From an uncultured Succinatimonas sp. (lineage in GTDB: Bacteria; Pseudomonadota; Gammaproteobacteria; Enterobacterales; Succinivibrionaceae), in contig USBR01000029.1 in NCBI GenBank assembly GCA_900552905.1, positions 1 through 14,893 on the forward strand: a stretch of DNA of 14,893 nt, in the 5' to 3' direction. Position numbers and translations under genes: made by a program. The notes under the pieces are model-generated. The model did no database searches and was not told the DNA's origin. It worked only from the letters and a program-made list of their open reading frames with translations. Shown one piece after another: positions 1 to 6,749 of the stretch (positions are counted from its first letter, which is position 1; each line of letters starts with the position of its first letter).

Positions 1-24
1 GATAAGGAAACGGCTACAGTTTAA
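1..24 (+). CDS. Possible C-terminal end of a gene entering from the left
   Basis: Reading frame 1 is open from the window edge and gives DKETATV before a TAA at 22-24. The same frame continues with 14 further Lys/Thr/Ser-rich codons to a second TAA at 67-69. A terminator hairpin lies at 90-120, as expected downstream of a plus-strand gene. Only seven residues are visible, so the product cannot be named, and even its coding status is uncertain. Confidence 0.25.
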   Translation, partial: DKETATV

Positions 25-89
25 AAAAAAGAAGCTTCTAAAACTAAAAATACTTCTGAGAAGATCTAAGTTACAATGAAGATTTAACA

Positions 90-120
90 AAAAGCCCCGC
101 TCACAACTTGCGGGGCTTTT
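90..120. terminator. Bidirectional intrinsic terminator
   Basis: The stem AAAAGCCCCGC / GCGGGGCTTTT (11 bp) closes a 9-base loop at 101-109. It has an A-run on the left and a T-run on the right, so it can work on both strands. It lies between the tail entering from the left and the convergent alcohol dehydrogenase gene that ends at 139. Confidence 0.9.
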
Positions 121-138
121 AATCATTAAGACAAAGTT

Positions 139-1305
139 TTACAGAGAATTATTTAAAATCTCGAGCACTGCGGCTTTATCAAGAGGACGGATAGCGGTAT
201 CTAAAGGCATCCAGAACTTCATGACATGAGAGGCCATCTCCTCAAAATGCTCAGGACCTACACCTAAATCGCTAAGCTTTGACGGCAGACCTATACTCTT
301 AAAGAACTTAGCGGTCTCATCGATAGCTTGATTAGCTAAAGCCATAGTATCGCCGTGATCTTGAAGACCAAAGACGCGCACTCCGTATTGAGCAAAACGC
401 GCGGCGGTATCAGATGTTAAGCTATAACGCATCCAATGCGGGGTAATAATAGCTAAACCATAACCGTGAGTGATATCCGTAAAAGCACTGATCTCATGCT
501 CAATACCATGACAGACCCACGGTGAGGGGCTACGACCCATAGCTAAGAGGCCATTACAGCCAAAGGAGCTGACATACATTAAATTAGCTCTAGCCTCATA
601 ATCATTGCCATCGGCAATAGCCTTAGGGGTATATTTAATCACAGTGCGCAATACCGCCTCGCACATGCTATCGGACAGCTCATTGCCATCTTTGACTAAA
701 TACTGCTCAAAGGTATGGGACATGATGTCGGCAGCTCCTGCGGCTGTCTGATGTTTAGGTACACTATAGGTATATTGCGGATCGCAGATAGAATAAGACG
801 GATCGAGTTTTCCAGGTCCAAAGAGCGGTAACTTTTCATTAGTCTCAGGATTTGAGATCACCGCGCTATTGTCAAACTCACTGCCGGTAGCCGCTAGAGT
901 TAAAACTGTGACAATAGGTAGAACTTTATCGATCTTGCTTGCATCTAAGACCAAATCCCACGGATCGCCATCATAACCAAAACCGGCACTGATATTCTTT
1001 GAAGCATCGATGACACTACCGCCACCTACAGCTAAGATCACATCGATATTTTCTTTTTTGCAAATCTCAACTCCAGCTCGTACCGAAGCAATCTTAGGAT
1101 TAGGGGCAATGTCAGCTAATTCAAAGATCTGACAATCCTTTAAAAGCTCTTTGACCTTATCATAAAGACCTGAGCGCTTAATGCTACCACCGCCATAGGT
1201 CAATAAGACTTTTTTACCAAATTTAGAAATAATGCCCGGTAATTCCTCAATACGATCCTTACCAAAGATTAAATGACACGGCACATGCAGATCAAAGCTA
1301 TGCAT
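139..1305 (-). CDS. Iron-containing alcohol dehydrogenase (YqhD/butanol dehydrogenase type)
   Basis: A cytoplasmic NAD(P)H-dependent alcohol/aldehyde oxidoreductase of the group III iron family. The 388 residues match the usual length of YqhD and clostridial butanol dehydrogenases. The nucleotide-binding part carries TYGGGS (36-41) and AVGGGSVID (92-100). Metal ligands expected from the family are present: D193 and H197 in ADIMSHTFEQY, H266 in the HGIEHE segment, and H280 in ITHGY. TYGGGS is the segment that in YqhD contacts the NADP phosphate, so NADPH use is likely but not proven. The ATG at 1305 has AGGAG five bases upstream. The gene stands alone, divergent from the ZIP transporter, and ends at a terminator. 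The likely role is reducing aldehydes to alcohols during fermentation or detoxification. The physiological substrate cannot be read from the sequence. Confidence 0.93.
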   Translation of the reverse strand: MHSFDLHVPCHLIFGKDRIEELPGIISKFGKKVLLTYGGGSIKRSGLYDKVKELLKDCQIFELADIAPNPKIASVRAGVEICKKENIDVILAVGGGSVIDASKNISAGFGYDGDPWDLVLDASKIDKVLPIVTVLTLAATGSEFDNSAVISNPETNEKLPLFGPGKLDPSYSICDPQYTYSVPKHQTAAGAADIMSHTFEQYLVKDGNELSDSMCEAVLRTVIKYTPKAIADGNDYEARANLMYVSSFGCNGLLAMGRSPSPWVCHGIEHEISAFTDITHGYGLAIITPHWMRYSLTSDTAARFAQYGVRVFGLQDHGDTMALANQAIDETAKFFKSIGLPSKLSDLGVGPEHFEEMASHVMKFWMPLDTAIRPLDKAAVLEILNNSL

Positions 1306-1516
1306 ATTAACTCCTATCTTTTACTAAATGTTTTTTAAACCTTAATACCTTTTAAGTAAAAAAACTCATAGAAATATATAAATTTTGCAAAATTTTGCGC
1401 TTTAACAAGCTTTTAAGTCTCAAAGACTTTTTTTGATTTTTTATATATTTTTATTAGCCTTTTCAATGTAGTAAACTATAGCTAACTCATTTTAACTGCC
1501 ACCATAAAGGTCAATT
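1306..1516. promoter_or_regulatory. AT-rich divergent intergenic region
   Basis: These 211 bases separate the divergent alcohol dehydrogenase and ZIP transporter genes and must hold both promoters. The stretch is very AT-rich, with a tandem ATTTTGC element at 1382-1398 and several TATA-like hexamers. I could not find a -35/-10 pair good enough to call for either gene, and I see no coding region. Confidence 0.5.
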
Positions 1517-2317
1517 ATGCTTTCCTTAAGTCCTCTTGCTACCACCATTTTAGGCACCACCTTTACCTTCTTAATGACGGTATTAGGCGCAGCTCTCATC
1601 TTCTTTATTCGCCATCAAAGCAATAAGCGTTTAGTACAAAGCTCCTTAGGTTTTGCCGCCGGCATTATGATTGCCGCCTCCATCTGGAGTTTACTTATTC
1701 CGGCAATGGAACATGCACAAAACTTAGGCATGAATAAATTGCTTCCCGCCTTAGGCGGCTTTAGCTTAGGTGCACTTTTTTTATTTGCTATCGACAAATG
1801 CATGCCCCATATTCATCCGCTCTCGCGCCATCATGATGGTCCGCAACTACAGCTTGGAGATAATCTGCTCCTCTTTATCGCCATTACCATTCACAATATC
1901 CCTGAAGGTATGGCCGTCGGTGTCGCCTGTGCCGCTAGCTTAAATACAGGCAATCCTGAACTTATCTCCTCAGTCTTAGTGCTCGCTTTAGGTATCGGCA
2001 TTCAGAATATCCCTGAAGGTACCGCCGTAGCCCTACCCTTCTTTGCCTCTGGCATGAAAAAACGTAAGGCTTTTTTATTAGGCGCACTTTCAGGCCTTGT
2101 CGAGCCTGTAGCCGCTATAGCTACAGTCATGCTCATAGGCTCAATGAACAATTTATTGCCCTGGGCCCTCTCCTTTGCCGCCGGCGCTATGCTCTATGTG
2201 GTCACCGAAGAGCTTATTCCGCAAGCTCATGAGGATGAAAGTCACTCCGATCTTGCCACCATGTCAGTACTAGTGGGCTTTATGCTCATGATGGCTTTAG
2301 ATATAGCTTTAGGCTAA
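1517..2317 (+). CDS. ZIP-family (GufA-like) divalent metal transporter
   Basis: An inner-membrane protein of the ZIP family, which takes zinc and related divalent cations into the cytoplasm. It is 266 residues long with about eight hydrophobic segments. Two family motifs hold the metal site: HNIPEGMAVG at 126-135 (fourth membrane helix) and QNIPEGTAVALP at 163-174 (fifth), where Gln replaces the usual first residue. EELIP at 231-235 is the late-helix acidic motif. A His-rich cytoplasmic loop (HIHPLSRHH, 98-106) is typical of the variable loop between helices three and four. ATG at 1517 follows AAAGG with six bases between. It looks monocistronic. Selectivity among zinc, iron and manganese cannot be decided from the sequence, and an orthologous zupT symbol is not justified. 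Confidence 0.92.
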   Translation: MLSLSPLATTILGTTFTFLMTVLGAALIFFIRHQSNKRLVQSSLGFAAGIMIAASIWSLLIPAMEHAQNLGMNKLLPALGGFSLGALFLFAIDKCMPHIHPLSRHHDGPQLQLGDNLLLFIAITIHNIPEGMAVGVACAASLNTGNPELISSVLVLALGIGIQNIPEGTAVALPFFASGMKKRKAFLLGALSGLVEPVAAIATVMLIGSMNNLLPWALSFAAGAMLYVVTEELIPQAHEDESHSDLATMSVLVGFMLMMALDIALG

Positions 2318-2529
2318 AACATAAAGAGCATAATCGCTTAGCTCTCAATATAACCTAAGATCTATAGATTTCTCTTAGCTAAAAATCGCGATCTTTTGCC
2401 TAAAGATCTAAGCTTAAAAGCAAGAACAGCCTTTGATGACTTATTTGGCTTTGCTTAACTCTTTATAATTAAGATATGCTCTAAAGCTATAGCATAATTG
2501 ATAAAAATTATTATAGATATAGATAAGTG
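2318..2529. other. Non-coding stretch before the sRNA promoter
   Basis: There is no convincing ORF here. Weak inverted repeats occur (TATGCT at 2475-2480 with AGCATA at 2491-2496; AGAGC with GCTCT just after the ZIP stop), but none has a T-run, so I see no clear terminator for the transporter gene. The last 40 bases are strongly AT-rich and may act as an UP-like element for the promoter at 2530. Confidence 0.4.
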
Positions 2530-2557
2530 TTGACAATATAAAGGGAAATGCTAAGAT
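2530..2557 (+). promoter_or_regulatory. Sigma-70 promoter of candidate small RNA
   Basis: There is a perfect TTGACA -35 box at 2530-2535, a 16-base spacer, and TAAGAT at 2552-2557 preceded by TGC, giving an extended -10 TGCTAAGAT. Upstream sequence is AT-rich. The predicted start is near 2564. No gene with a plausible ribosome site follows. Confidence 0.75.
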
Positions 2558-2563
2558 GAATGC

Positions 2564-2679
2564 ATGAGTTAGCTTATGCTAACTTATATGATCTGAATCT
2601 AGTCTGTGTTCCAACGACAAGCAGTTCTAACTATATGCAGTGTGTTTTGAAGGTATCAATAGCGATACCTTCTTTTTTT
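2564..2679 (+). ncRNA. Candidate intergenic small RNA, about 116 nt
   Basis: A transcript from the promoter at 2530-2557 would begin near 2564 and stop at the T-run ending at 2679. It would open with a hairpin AGTTAGC / GCTAACT (2567-2573 / 2578-2584, four-base loop), carry a largely unpaired middle of about 60 bases, and close with terminator stem 2649-2657 / 2664-2672. The 3' end with seven uridines suits an Hfq-binding RNA, which is inference. I do not recognise the sequence as any known RNA family from memory (6S, Spot 42, RyhB, FnrS, GcvB and CsrB types were considered). Start and end are predicted only. Confidence 0.6.
2649..2679 (+). terminator. Intrinsic terminator of the candidate sRNA
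   Basis: A perfect 9-bp stem GAAGGTATC / GATACCTTC with a six-base loop is followed by seven T residues at 2673-2679. The T-run is on the plus strand only, so it serves a plus-strand transcript and not icd. Confidence 0.9.
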
Positions 2680-2703
2680 AGATAAAGTTTTATTTTAAGC
2701 ACC

Positions 2704-2733
2704 AAAAAGCCTGCACTCAGGCAGGCTCTTTTT
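2704..2733. terminator. Terminator of icd (bidirectional form)
   Basis: The stem GCCTGC (2709-2714) / GCAGGC (2721-2726) is flanked by five A on the left and TCTTTTT on the right. On the minus strand it lies directly after the icd stop codon and ends in a T-run. It also backs up the sRNA terminator on the plus strand. Confidence 0.85.
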
Positions 2734-2741
2734 ATGCTTAA

Positions 2742-4004
2742 TTATGCTTTGATATTAGCGATAATCTCATCACCAAATTCAGAAGTAGTTCTTAAAGAAG
2801 CATTTTCCATTAAGGCGGCAAAGTCAGAGGTGACCTTACCCTCAGAGATGGCCTTTTCCATACCATTGATAATGAGATCGGCAGCCTCATCCCAGCCTAA
2901 GTGACGGAGCATGAGCTCAGCTGAGAGAATGATGGAACCTGGATTGGCCTTACCGGTACCGGCAATGGTCGGAGCGGTGCCGTGGGTCGCTTCAAAGATG
3001 GCGCTATCAGAGCCGATATTAGCACCCGGGGCAATACCGATACCACCGACTTCGGCAGCTAAGGCATCGGAAATATAATCGCCATTGAGGTTCATAGCGC
3101 AGACTACATCATAGTTTTGCGGATAGAGCAGGATATTTTGTAAGAAGGCATCGGCAATGCAATCTTTAACGACGATCTTGTGACCGTTCTTAGGATTTAC
3201 AAAGCTGACTACCCCCTTCTCATCAGCCTTAGCCCCATAATCGCGCTCAGCTAAAGCATAACCCCACTTCTTAAAGCCACCTTCGGTGAACTTCATAATA
3301 TTGCCCTTGTGGACAATGGTAACGGAAGAGCGATCATGATCGATAGCATATTCGCAGGCAGCCTTAATGAGGCGCTCAGTACCCTGACGGGACATAGGCT
3401 TAACACCGATACCGCAATGCTCGGTAAATCTAATCTTTTTAACGCCCATCTCCTGCTCTAAAAACGCGATGACGCGACGGGCACCTTCAGAATCGGCCTC
3501 CCACTCGATACCCGCATAGATATCCTCGGCGTTTTCACGGAAGATAACAGTATCAACAAGCTCAGGATGCTTAACTGGGGACGGTACACCCTTAAAGTAA
3601 CGTACCGGACGCAGGCAGATATAGAGATCTAAAGTCTGACGTAAGGAAACATTTAAAGAACGGATACCACCGCCAACTGGGGTAGTTAACGGGCCCTTGA
3701 TGGCGACGTGATATTTACGGATAAAATCATAGGTCTCATCAGGTAACCAAACGCCCTCGCCATAAACCTCGGTGCTACGACCACCAGCATAGATTTCCAT
3801 CCATGAAATCTTCTTTGTACCGGCATAAGCCTTCTCTACAGCCGCATCGACCACCTTTTTCATGACCGGAGTGATATCGGCACCGATACCGTCACCGCGA
3901 ATGAACGGAATGATCGGATTATTAGGAACCTGCAGTTTACCTAAAGCGTCAATCTCAATGGCGCTACCTTCGCTAGGAACGACTACTTTACTTTCAAAAG
4001 CCAT
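2742..4004 (-). CDS. icd: Isocitrate dehydrogenase (E. coli Icd type)
   Basis: Catalyses oxidative decarboxylation of isocitrate to 2-oxoglutarate in the cytoplasm (TCA cycle). It is 420 residues against 416 in E. coli and is alignable throughout. Substrate-site sequences are intact: [13 protein letters not shown], whose Ser116 equals E. coli Ser113 (the AceK phosphorylation site), LRPVR, and the NGDYISD segment. The ATG at 4004 is chosen over one 12 bases upstream because GGAG lies six bases before it, the product then begins like E. coli Icd (ESKVVVP), and a likely promoter start near 4026 leaves no room for a ribosome site before the upstream ATG. Oddity: the residues that bind the NADP 2'-phosphate in E. 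coli are all replaced (T346 and I347 for Lys-Tyr, A353 for Val, S393 for Tyr, A397 for Arg), which points to NAD preference. Confidence 0.96.
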   Translation of the reverse strand: MAFESKVVVPSEGSAIEIDALGKLQVPNNPIIPFIRGDGIGADITPVMKKVVDAAVEKAYAGTKKISWMEIYAGGRSTEVYGEGVWLPDETYDFIRKYHVAIKGPLTTPVGGGIRSLNVSLRQTLDLYICLRPVRYFKGVPSPVKHPELVDTVIFRENAEDIYAGIEWEADSEGARRVIAFLEQEMGVKKIRFTEHCGIGVKPMSRQGTERLIKAACEYAIDHDRSSVTIVHKGNIMKFTEGGFKKWGYALAERDYGAKADEKGVVSFVNPKNGHKIVVKDCIADAFLQNILLYPQNYDVVCAMNLNGDYISDALAAEVGGIGIAPGANIGSDSAIFEATHGTAPTIAGTGKANPGSIILSAELMLRHLGWDEAADLIINGMEKAISEGKVTSDFAALMENASLRTTSEFGDEIIANIKA

Positions 4005-4032
4005 TTGTATCTCCATGATTAAAACCTTTTAG

Positions 4033-4041
4033 ATTCTAGCA
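4033..4041 (-). promoter_or_regulatory. Extended -10 element of the icd promoter
   Basis: Read on the minus strand this is TGCTAGAAT, an extended -10 box placing the start near 4026, about 22 bases before the chosen icd ATG. The -35 position is poor (TAAAAT), which an extended -10 can tolerate. A second option is the TATAAA-like stretch further upstream near 4055-4063. Confidence 0.45.
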
Positions 4042-4172
4042 AATTGCGTCAGCTTATTTTATAAAATGAAAATAAACTAAAAATGAGCTAAAAAGGAGCA
4101 AAAAATGCGTTAAAATCCTTTAATTGCCCAAAATTAAGTATTTATAAGTCCTAGCAAAGTTCTAAAAACTCC

Positions 4173-4200
4173 TTGTCATAGCTAAATTATGTGCTATCAT
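4173..4200 (+). promoter_or_regulatory. Promoter of tRNA-Val
   Basis: TTGTCA at 4173-4178, a 16-base spacer and TATCAT at 4195-4200 preceded by TGC form a good extended promoter 14 bases before the mature tRNA 5' end. Its geometry is identical to the sRNA promoter at 2530. Confidence 0.75.
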
Positions 4201-4214
4201 GAGTGCCATTCGAT

Positions 4215-4291
4215 GCGCCTATAGCTCAGTTGGTTAGAGCATTACCTTCACACGGTAGGGGTCCTCGGTTCGAGTCCGATTAGGCGCACCA
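4215..4291 (+). tRNA. tRNA-Val, anticodon CAC
   Basis: A full 77-base cloverleaf can be folded: acceptor GCGCCTA / TAGGCGC, D-stem GCTC / GAGC, anticodon stem TTACC / GGTAG around loop TTCACAC, T-loop TTCGAGT, discriminator A and encoded CCA. Bases 34-36 are CAC, which reads GUG (valine), and the body resembles E. coli tRNA-Val. The outermost T-stem pair (49-65) is C with U, a mismatch. E. coli reads valine with UAC and GAC anticodons only, so this would be an additional isoacceptor. No terminator hairpin is obvious after it. Confidence 0.95.
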
Positions 4292-4443
4292 TCCTCACAA
4301 ATTTCCTCATTTTCCAATTTAAAACTACAAGCTCACTTGGCATCGACTTTAAAACTTACGCCTTTACTAAGTCCTTTAAGCACGCTTTGTACCTAGACTT
4401 TACAATTCTTTGACACAATGGCTTTAGCTTTAAGGAGAAATCT

Positions 4444-5739
4444 ATGCAATTGTGTTTTTTAAATGTAGGTTATGGCGAGTGTCAGTTAATTATTGATGCT
4501 AAAGGCGAGGTCACTATTATCGATGGAGGCAGTGCCGATAGTGATACTTATAAGGTTAAAGCTACTTTAAGACTTAGCGAGGCTTTAGAGCTTTTAGATA
4601 TACATAAGATTAAAAACCTCATCTGCACTCACGCTCATTATGATCACTTAGCCGGCCTAAGTGAGCTTATTGCTATCCCCTCTTTACACATTGAAAACTT
4701 TTATATAAATCAGCTACTGCCAGAAGACTTCAAATTTCCCGATCTCCCCTCAAAAGGCGCTCTTGATTTTGAGGATTATCGCTTATGGAAATATGCCCTG
4801 CGCGCTTATAGAGATCTTATAGACTACTTAAAGATGCAAGGAACACATATCTATGAGGCTAAAGAAGAGGAAAATTTAGTCTTAGATGAAAATCTAAGCC
4901 TTAAGATTTTTGGTCTTAACTCTCAGCAAAAAAGCTCTCGCCTTTATGAGCTCAAAGCCTTAGCCACTGCAGATAGGGAAACTTTTATTAAGGCTTTAGC
5001 AGCTTTAAATCGTCATGAAAATAATCAAAGTTTAAGCTTTATATTAAAGACTAAAGAGCATCAATGCTGTCTTACCGGCGATAGACAAAATTGGGAGGAC
5101 TTATCGCCCAAACTTCCCCCTTGTACGCTCTTAAAGCTTACCCATCACGGGCAAAAGGATGGCTTACCTGAAATTTTATTAGAGAAAACTTGCCCTAAGA
5201 AATTTGTCATCTGTGCTGATTACTATAGAAAATACCATGCGGCAGCGCCTGAGGTTATATCTAAAATTAAAGCTTTTGCTAAAGCTTCAAATATTGAAAG
5301 TCAGATCTTTATTACAGGAGATCTCAATTTAAGCGCTGATACTTATGGCTCATTACTAAGCTTTAATGAAAATTTACACGCAAGCTTTCCGATTAGCTGT
5401 ACAAAAAAGCGCCCAAGCATCTTTAAAAGAAGTCTCAAAAAAATCTATCTTGGCAAAAATGACCATCTCTTTGCCGGTGATGAAAATTATGCCTATAAAT
5501 TTTTATATACCCATATCGCCCCTTGCGATATCTATAAGGTAGAGCTTCAATTTGACCGACAGATAGTGGGAATTATGAGTATTAAGAATTTAAGTAATAA
5601 AGCCCAGCCGCTGATGCTCAGGCTTTACAAAAATTTCATTGAAATGAGTATTTTTGATGAAGAGTCCTCCATCTTAGTGCTTGATTTTTACGCTGAAAAT
5701 TCCGTCACAGTTGCACAAAATCTATATTATTACCTTTAA
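4444..5739 (+). CDS. Stand-alone ComEC-like metallo-beta-lactamase-fold protein with extra C-terminal domain
   Basis: A metallo-hydrolase fold of 431 residues. Metal-binding motifs appear in order: the N-terminal GYGECQLI and IIDGG strands, HAHYDH at 63-68 (the HxHxDH motif), TGDR at 211-214 and LTHHG at 232-236. The pattern TGD followed by THHG resembles the C-terminal domain of ComEC/Rec2, but there are no membrane segments or signal peptide, so it is a cytoplasmic single protein. Residues from about 300 to 431 form an extra, beta-rich-looking region I do not recognise. ATG at 4444 follows AAGGAG with six bases between. The gene is isolated between a tRNA and the ABC operon, and its codons look more AT-rich than those of purB. 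The substrate is unknown; a nuclease or phosphodiesterase role is possible from the fold but not shown. Confidence 0.8.
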   Translation: MQLCFLNVGYGECQLIIDAKGEVTIIDGGSADSDTYKVKATLRLSEALELLDIHKIKNLICTHAHYDHLAGLSELIAIPSLHIENFYINQLLPEDFKFPDLPSKGALDFEDYRLWKYALRAYRDLIDYLKMQGTHIYEAKEEENLVLDENLSLKIFGLNSQQKSSRLYELKALATADRETFIKALAALNRHENNQSLSFILKTKEHQCCLTGDRQNWEDLSPKLPPCTLLKLTHHGQKDGLPEILLEKTCPKKFVICADYYRKYHAAAPEVISKIKAFAKASNIESQIFITGDLNLSADTYGSLLSFNENLHASFPISCTKKRPSIFKRSLKKIYLGKNDHLFAGDENYAYKFLYTHIAPCDIYKVELQFDRQIVGIMSIKNLSNKAQPLMLRLYKNFIEMSIFDEESSILVLDFYAENSVTVAQNLYYYL

Positions 5740-5777
5740 AAAGATTAGTTTTCTTGTAGGTCAATTAACTAATCTTT
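5740..5777. repeat. Perfect 11-bp inverted repeat after the metallo-hydrolase gene
   Basis: AAAGATTAGTT (5740-5750) and AACTAATCTTT (5767-5777) flank a 16-base loop and begin directly after the TAA at 5737-5739. No T-run follows on the plus strand beyond the stem itself, so it is a weak terminator at best. It could instead be a protein-binding site for the ABC operon downstream. Confidence 0.6.
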
Positions 5778-5891
5778 AACCCCAAAGCCAAATTTTTCAC
5801 GATTTTACACAGGTTTAACCTCAGGCAAAATTTTACATAACAGACAATCTTTAAAATTCCCTGCAATTAAATTTTAGGTTGTTTGTTATCT

Positions 5892-6728
5892 ATGAATCCT
5901 TCTTCTAAAAGTAAATTTATCAAAATTGCCTTAGGCATTTTAATCTTAGGGTGGACCTTGTTCCCCGTCTATTGGATGCTCACGCTTTCTGTGCGCTCAC
6001 AAGAAGATCTAAACTCAGGTTTTTCCTTAGTACCCAGATCTTTTTCCTTAGATAATTTTATAAATCTCTTTAGTCAAAAACACTTTGCTACGGCTTTATT
6101 CAATAGTTGCATTGTGACCTTTACCGCTTTGACCCTTTCCCTTGTCATAGGTCTTAGCTGTTCATATATTCTCGCACGTCCGCGTTTTAACTTTATCTAC
6201 AGACGCTTTATGATCTTCTGGGTATTGTTAGTACGTATCTTACCGCCTATTGCCTTTGCCATTCCGCTCTTTATTATGATGACATCTGCAGGCATCGGCT
6301 CTACCCGTATTCCTATCATTCTCTGCCATATTTTAGCCTTAACTCCCTTTATTATTTGGTTTATGCTCGCTTTCTTTGCCAATTTACCTAAGGAAGTTGA
6401 GGAAAGCGCCCTTATCGACGGCGCCACTGAATTACAGCTTTTCACTAAGATCGTGCTGCCACAGGTCTTACCCGGTATTGCCGCCGTGGGTATTCTTTCA
6501 TTCATGACTTCTTGGAATGAATATCTCTACGGCGTCATCTTTGTACAGTCATCTTCACAGTTCACCATTCCCCTAGCCTTAGCCACCATGAACTCTGAAC
6601 AAGAGCTCACACAATGGGGTGCTATTGCCGCAGGCGGTTTAGTGTCCTTAGTACCAATCATCTGTTTCGTCTTTTTTGCCCAGAATTTCTTATTAGCAGG
6701 CCTCTCAAACGGCGCTGTTAAAGAATAA
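5892..6728 (+). CDS. CUT1-type sugar ABC transporter permease (MalG-like)
   Basis: One of two inner-membrane permeases of a carbohydrate-uptake ABC system. The 278 residues contain about six hydrophobic segments, starting with the FPVYWMLTLSVRS segment typical of MalG-type proteins. The EAA coupling loop that docks on the ATPase is at about 168-195, with ESALIDGA and a later IVLPQVLPG. The start is uncertain: ATG at 5892 has no good ribosome site, and an in-frame TTG at 5883 with AGG four bases upstream would add three residues. It is the first gene of the transporter group, 21 bases before the binding protein. The sugar cannot be named from the sequence. Confidence 0.9.
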   Translation: MNPSSKSKFIKIALGILILGWTLFPVYWMLTLSVRSQEDLNSGFSLVPRSFSLDNFINLFSQKHFATALFNSCIVTFTALTLSLVIGLSCSYILARPRFNFIYRRFMIFWVLLVRILPPIAFAIPLFIMMTSAGIGSTRIPIILCHILALTPFIIWFMLAFFANLPKEVEESALIDGATELQLFTKIVLPQVLPGIAAVGILSFMTSWNEYLYGVIFVQSSSQFTIPLALATMNSEQELTQWGAIAAGGLVSLVPIICFVFFAQNFLLAGLSNGAVKE

Positions 6729-6749
6729 ATCTTTATTTAGGAGTTGATT

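Noticed and set aside
20..31. TTTAAAAAAAAG as a slippery sequence for programmed frameshifting
   Set aside because: The heptamer T TTA AAA would need a frame that has a stop at 3-5, and the A AAA AAG option needs frame 2, whose visible codons do not look more coding than frame 1. Too little upstream sequence is available.
2560..2685. A 41-codon ORF inside the candidate sRNA
   Set aside because: Its ATG lies at or before the predicted transcript start, it has no ribosome site, and it reads through the terminator stem and T-run.
4410..4438. TTGACA at 4410-4415 as a promoter for the metallo-hydrolase gene
   Set aside because: The -10 position falls on the ribosome-binding site with no TATAAT-like hexamer.
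6744..6749. TTG start for the solute-binding protein
   Set aside because: It lies directly after AGGAG, too close; the ATG at 6750 gives proper spacing and a standard signal peptide.
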